Positions 60,883-64,000 of a stretch of DNA of 64,000 nt are shown here, one piece after another. The notes under the pieces were generated by a model. The model did no database searches. It saw only the letters and a list, made by a program, of their open reading frames with translations, and was not told where the DNA came from. This DNA is from Salibacterium aidingense DSM 18341. GTDB taxonomy: Bacteria; Bacillota; Bacilli; Bacillales; Marinococcaceae. Within the stretch, counting starts at the first letter, position 1. Every line of letters starts with the position of its first letter. Location: the NCBI RefSeq assembly GCF_000429685.1, contig NZ_AUCI01000002.1:124001-188000 (forward strand), read 5' to 3'. A program made the position numbers and the translations under genes.

Positions 60883-61842
60883 GTGGATTGGAAAGATCGA
60901 CGTCAGATGGTGAAAATAGCAAAATTATATTACTTAGAGAGCTGGACACAGAGTGAAATATCCAAAAAAGTAGGGCTGTCCCGGCCGATTATTTCGAAAA
61001 TGCTGCATCAGGCAAAGGAAGCAGGCATCGTAGAAATCTATATCAATGACGAAACGCTGCATACGGTGGAGCTTGAAAATAAAATAGAAAAAAAATATGG
61101 ATTAAAAGATGCAGTAGTGGTAGCTTCCGCTAACCACGGGGCCGAACTCATTAAACGGCGCATCGGCCAGGCAGCCGCTTCCTATGTGGCGAAAAAGCTG
61201 GATCATATAACTAAAATGGGGATCTCCTGGGGCAAGTCTATGTATTCTTTTATTGATGAATTTCCTTCCCAAAATCAGGAGAATGTTCATCTGGTTCCAA
61301 TGATCGGCGGGATGGGAAGCAATTATGTACATCTTCACTCCAACCATTTAACATTTCATCTTGCCCAAAAGCTAAATACAACATCTTCCTACCTGCATGC
61401 GCCAGCAATGGTGGAAACGGATGATTTAAAACAACGATTGATGAATTCCAAAGACATTGCTGAAGTAATAGAAGAAGGCAGAGAGGTGGATATAGCTGTG
61501 GTAGGGGTGGGTATTCCTTCTTCGCAGTCTACCATGGCGGAAATGGGATACTTTGCAAAGGAAGATATCCATTCCTTGAAAAAAGCTGATGCGGCAGGAG
61601 ACATTAATTCCCAATTTTATAATGCTCAAGGGGAAGACATTTCTCATCCGTTAAACAAACGAACAATCGCATTAACTCTGGAGGACTTGGACAATATTCC
61701 CGAAGTGATTGCCATTACGGATGGGGTGGAAAAAGTGGAAAGTCTCCATGCCGCGTTGACCGGAGGATGTATACAAGTTCTTGTCACAGACGATCAAATG
61801 GCACAGGCATTAATCGAATATTACGACGAAGAAAAGGAGTAA
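60883..61842 (+). CDS. SorC/DeoR-type sugar-binding transcriptional regulator
   Basis: The 319-residue protein has an N-terminal helix-turn-helix (MVKIAKLYYLESWTQSEISKKVGLSRPIISKMLHQAKEAGIV region) and the SorC sugar-phosphate-binding domain: MGISWGKSMYSFI, VPMIGGMGSNYVHLHSN, VAVVGVGIPSS-like DIAVVGVGIPSS and LTGGCIQVLVTDDQMA. It should sense a phosphorylated polyol and control the flanking genes. The GTG at 60883 has GGAGGGG six bases upstream; an in-frame TTG at 60868 lies in the palindrome. It is divergent from glpD and upstream of gutM. Confidence 0.9.
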   Translation: MDWKDRRQMVKIAKLYYLESWTQSEISKKVGLSRPIISKMLHQAKEAGIVEIYINDETLHTVELENKIEKKYGLKDAVVVASANHGAELIKRRIGQAAASYVAKKLDHITKMGISWGKSMYSFIDEFPSQNQENVHLVPMIGGMGSNYVHLHSNHLTFHLAQKLNTTSSYLHAPAMVETDDLKQRLMNSKDIAEVIEEGREVDIAVVGVGIPSSQSTMAEMGYFAKEDIHSLKKADAAGDINSQFYNAQGEDISHPLNKRTIALTLEDLDNIPEVIAITDGVEKVESLHAALTGGCIQVLVTDDQMAQALIEYYDEEKE

Positions 61843-61865
61843 TTTTTATAGTTTTCTAAAAATGG

Positions 61866-61894
61866 TTGACAAACTAATGTAAGCGTTTTATTAT
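61866..61894 (+). promoter_or_regulatory. gutM-srl promoter with cre site
   Basis: TTGACA (61866-61871) and TATTAT (61889-61894) are 17 bases apart. TGTAAGCGTTTTAT (61878-61891), between and over the -10, matches the CcpA cre consensus at all but one conserved position, so glucose repression is expected. Confidence 0.75.
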
Positions 61895-61896
61895 AC

Positions 61897-61929
61897 TTTA
61901 CAAAAGTTTTGATATTATACAATTGTAAA
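61897..61929. promoter_or_regulatory. Operator-like site before gutM
   Basis: TTTACAA (61897-61903) and TTGTAAA (61923-61929) flank 19 bases, the same geometry and the same left 12 bases as the glpD leader site. TACAATTGTA (61918-61927) is a palindrome within it. Confidence 0.65.
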
Positions 61930-61943
61930 AAGGAGGAGGAATT

Positions 61944-62345
61944 ATGTGGGGAACGTTTTTTATTTTATTTGCTGCCATTTGGGGGCTGCAGTTTGTGCTG
62001 ACGCATCTGCAGGTAAAGCATTACCATGCAAAAATAAAAGAGCTCAGCAGGAAACAGGCAGGTTATCTCGGAACAGGTTATTCTAAGAAAAAATTTGGAA
62101 ATGGTGCGGTTATGCTGGTGGTTTGTAATGAAGACAGAGAGATTACAGAAGCAAAAGTAATGAAAGGATTAACCGTTTTCGCCCGCTTCAGGGATGTGAA
62201 ACAGCTGACTGGATTAACCCTCGAGGAAAGTAAATCAGTGGACAAGTTGACTGTGAAAGAAACCAATGCATTGACAAATGCCATCAGTATGATCGAAAGG
62301 GAAATGAATAAAAAAAGAGAGGGGAATGAAGCATGGATTTCTTAA
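61944..62345 (+). CDS. gutM: Glucitol operon activator-type protein GutM/SrlM
   Basis: The 133-residue protein has an N-terminal membrane helix (FFILFAAIWGLQFVLT) and the GutM domain: VKHYHAKIKELSRKQAGYLGTGYSKKKFGNGAVMLVVCNEDREITEAKVMKGLTVFARF-type block. GutM assists expression of glucitol PTS genes. AAAAAGGAGGAGG precedes the ATG. Its end overlaps the start of the EIIC gene by 13 bases, giving translational coupling. Confidence 0.9.
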   Translation: MWGTFFILFAAIWGLQFVLTHLQVKHYHAKIKELSRKQAGYLGTGYSKKKFGNGAVMLVVCNEDREITEAKVMKGLTVFARFRDVKQLTGLTLEESKSVDKLTVKETNALTNAISMIEREMNKKREGNEAWIS

Positions 62346-62881
62346 TTATATTAGCGGAAGGCTTCATCGGTATGTTTGAAGCAGGCGGGGAAACATTTAC
62401 CGGCCTTGTAACCGACATTATTCCTTTATTAATTGTATTAATTACAGCAGTAAATGCGTTGATTAAGTTTATCGGAGAAGAACGGGTGAATAAATTTGCA
62501 CAAAAGTGTACGAAATATTTTGTGCTGCGTTATACCGTTTTTCCATTCATGGCTGTCTTCTTTTTAACAAATCCAATGTGTTATACATTCGGCCGGTTTT
62601 TACCGGAGCGGCAGAAGCCGGCTTTCTACGATTCAGCTGTTTCGTTTGTACACCCGATTACAGGTTTATTTCCTCATGCAAATGCTGCCGAATTGTTCGT
62701 ATATACAGGCGTGGCCGCGGGAATATCTGATCTAGGACTCTCTCAGGGCCCGCTTGCGATGAGGTTCTTGCTTGTAGGTATAGCTGTCATGCTTCTCCGG
62801 GGCGTAATAACGGAACTAATGACGAATTACATGATCAGAAATAATAAACGTAAAATAGAAGCCGCTGAATCGAGTTCTTAA
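62333..62881 (+). CDS. srlA: PTS glucitol/sorbitol transporter EIIC (SrlA/GutA)
   Basis: The 182-residue membrane protein has [89 protein letters not shown], the EIIC2-type glucitol subunit. With EIIBC it forms the channel for glucitol or a related hexitol. It overlaps gutM and precedes srlE by 34 bases. Confidence 0.94.
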   Translation: MDFLIILAEGFIGMFEAGGETFTGLVTDIIPLLIVLITAVNALIKFIGEERVNKFAQKCTKYFVLRYTVFPFMAVFFLTNPMCYTFGRFLPERQKPAFYDSAVSFVHPITGLFPHANAAELFVYTGVAAGISDLGLSQGPLAMRFLLVGIAVMLLRGVITELMTNYMIRNNKRKIEAAESSS

Positions 62882-62915
62882 GGATGAACAGGATCAGGAC
62901 GAGGAGGTTAAACAA

Positions 62916-63962
62916 ATGAGTGAATATAAAGCAGTAAAAGTACACAAAGGTTCTTCAGGCTGGGGGGGACCGTTAGTTATTCAGCCTGACGAGGAAAAGA
63001 AATACGTCGTATCTGTGACGGGCGGAGGTATTCATCCAGTAGCCCGGGAAATTGCTGATCGGACTGGCGCAGTGGCAGTGGATGGATTTGAACAATCTGT
63101 TGAAAAAGAAGAAATGGTCTGCGCTGTAATTAACTGCGGCGGTACAGCCAGAAGCGGCGTATACCCGCGGATGGGTGTGTTAACCGTGAATGTGTTCAGC
63201 AACTCGCCGTCCGGTCCGTTAATGAAATTTATTAAAGAAACAAACTTTGTATCAGGGGTTGGCACGGAAAATATTGAGGATACAGAGGGCGAATCGGTGG
63301 AAGAAAGTGTGCAGGAAGCAAATGAGGAGATAGAAGGTAAAGAATCCGCCCATCAGGATACAGAGAAAGTAACAAAAGAAGCAGCAAAGGAACAGGTGGC
63401 AGAACAGGGGTATGGCAATGGAGAAAAAAGTAAAATAGGAAAGTTTATTGATACGCTAGGAAACAAAATTGGTAATGTTGTCAGCATCTTTTTCCAGTCC
63501 GGACGGGAAACCATTGATACTGTCATTAAAAATATCCTCCCGTTTATGGCATTTGTCAGTATGCTGATTGGAATTATAAATTATACGGGAATTGGAGATT
63601 TGATCGCAAATTATGTTTCACCACTCGCGGGCACCTTGGTCGGTATGTTGATTTTATCCCTCTTAGGCGCGATACCACTTATTTCTCCAATTCTTGCTCC
63701 CGGGGCTGTAATTGCCCAGGTTGTCGGGGTGCTAATCGGAGTGGAGATCGGTAATGGAAATATCCCTCCACAAATGGCGCTACCAGCTTTGTTTGCGATT
63801 AATCCGCAGGTTGGCATGGACTTTATACCGGTTGGCCTTACCCTGGGTGAAGCCGAACCGGAAACTGTCGAGGTTGGTATACCGGCTGTTCTTTTTTCCC
63901 GTTTAATCACTGGTCCGGCTGCCGTCGTTATCGCCTATTTTGCCAGTTTTGGACTATATTAA
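62916..63962 (+). CDS. srlE: PTS glucitol/sorbitol transporter EIIBC (SrlE/GutE)
   Basis: The 348-residue protein has the EIIB domain with phospho-Cys74 in [15 protein letters not shown], an unusual long acidic linker (about 120-170), and a C-terminal EIIC part with several helices ([49 protein letters not shown]). AGGAGG precedes the ATG. The matching EIIA gene (srlB) is not seen and probably follows beyond the window edge. Confidence 0.94.
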   Translation: MSEYKAVKVHKGSSGWGGPLVIQPDEEKKYVVSVTGGGIHPVAREIADRTGAVAVDGFEQSVEKEEMVCAVINCGGTARSGVYPRMGVLTVNVFSNSPSGPLMKFIKETNFVSGVGTENIEDTEGESVEESVQEANEEIEGKESAHQDTEKVTKEAAKEQVAEQGYGNGEKSKIGKFIDTLGNKIGNVVSIFFQSGRETIDTVIKNILPFMAFVSMLIGIINYTGIGDLIANYVSPLAGTLVGMLILSLLGAIPLISPILAPGAVIAQVVGVLIGVEIGNGNIPPQMALPALFAINPQVGMDFIPVGLTLGEAEPETVEVGIPAVLFSRLITGPAAVVIAYFASFGLY

Positions 63963-64000
63963 ACGAGGGTGCTCCAGCAAGACGAGAAAGGGTAAAAGAG

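Noticed and set aside
1-64000. tRNA, rRNA, CRISPR, prophage or defence genes
   Set aside because: No cloverleaf-like clusters, regular repeat arrays, integrases, phage structural genes or known defence motifs were seen on either strand.

Overview
The window comes from the chromosome of a spore-forming Bacillaceae bacterium. The left third keeps the gene order of the Bacillus subtilis yjb region: yjbC, spx, mecA, coiA, pepF, yjbH, yjbI, yjbJ, yjbK, yjbL, yjbM, nadK, yjbO, prpE, fabI, cotO and a CotZ/CotY-type coat gene. Spore-coat genes, a YjcZ-type peptide, strong AGGAGG ribosome sites and frequent GTG/TTG starts agree with this. The genus cannot be fixed from sequence alone. I see no rRNA, tRNA, CRISPR, prophage, intact insertion sequence or defence island.

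Layout. Bases 1-470 hold the start of a minus-strand cation exchanger behind a yybP-ykoY-type manganese riboswitch with terminator. Bases 0.6-4.5 kb hold small oxidoreductases, an HD hydrolase and a secreted glycosidase-like protein. Bases 5-19 kb are the yjb block: Spx, its ClpXP adaptor SpxH, the ClpC adaptor MecA, CoiA, PepF, a truncated haemoglobin, a lytic transglycosylase, RelQ, NAD kinase, a pseudouridine synthase, PrpE and FabI. Bases 19-22 kb are glcT-ptsG with an RNA antiterminator target overlapping a terminator. Bases 22-27 kb hold coat and other sporulation genes, yjcH-yjcF and pgpA. Bases 27-34 kb hold fumC, a chemoreceptor behind a sigma-D-like promoter, a 2-hydroxyacid dehydrogenase, an alanine symporter and an FMN reductase.

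Bases 34-41 kb are an accessory catabolic cluster: LacI-type regulator, ABC importer without its own ATPase, PHP-type hydrolase and MFS transporter. It ends in a 249-bp repeat with terminal inverted repeats. Bases 41-48 kb hold an acyl-CoA ligase, a ThDP enzyme, an aldehyde dehydrogenase and glutamate dehydrogenase, possibly linked in 2-oxo-acid metabolism. Bases 47.8-50.5 kb hold two manganese catalases with small coat proteins; one catalase appears to start at ATT. Bases 50.6-57.9 kb hold a LexA-controlled Y-family polymerase, an ATP-grasp ligase paired with a large papain-like protein, an AblB-type acetyltransferase, a rhodanese-like protein without the catalytic cysteine, and a SufT-like protein.

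Bases 57.9-64 kb are a polyol regulon. A zinc dehydrogenase and GlpD face away from a SorC-type regulator and a glucitol-type PTS (GutM, EIIC, EIIBC), which runs to the window edge. Two matching 33-bp operator-like sites, one in the glpD leader and one before gutM, suggest that one regulator controls both arms. The least explained parts are the ATP-grasp/papain-like pair, the PHP/ABC cluster and the ATT-start catalase.
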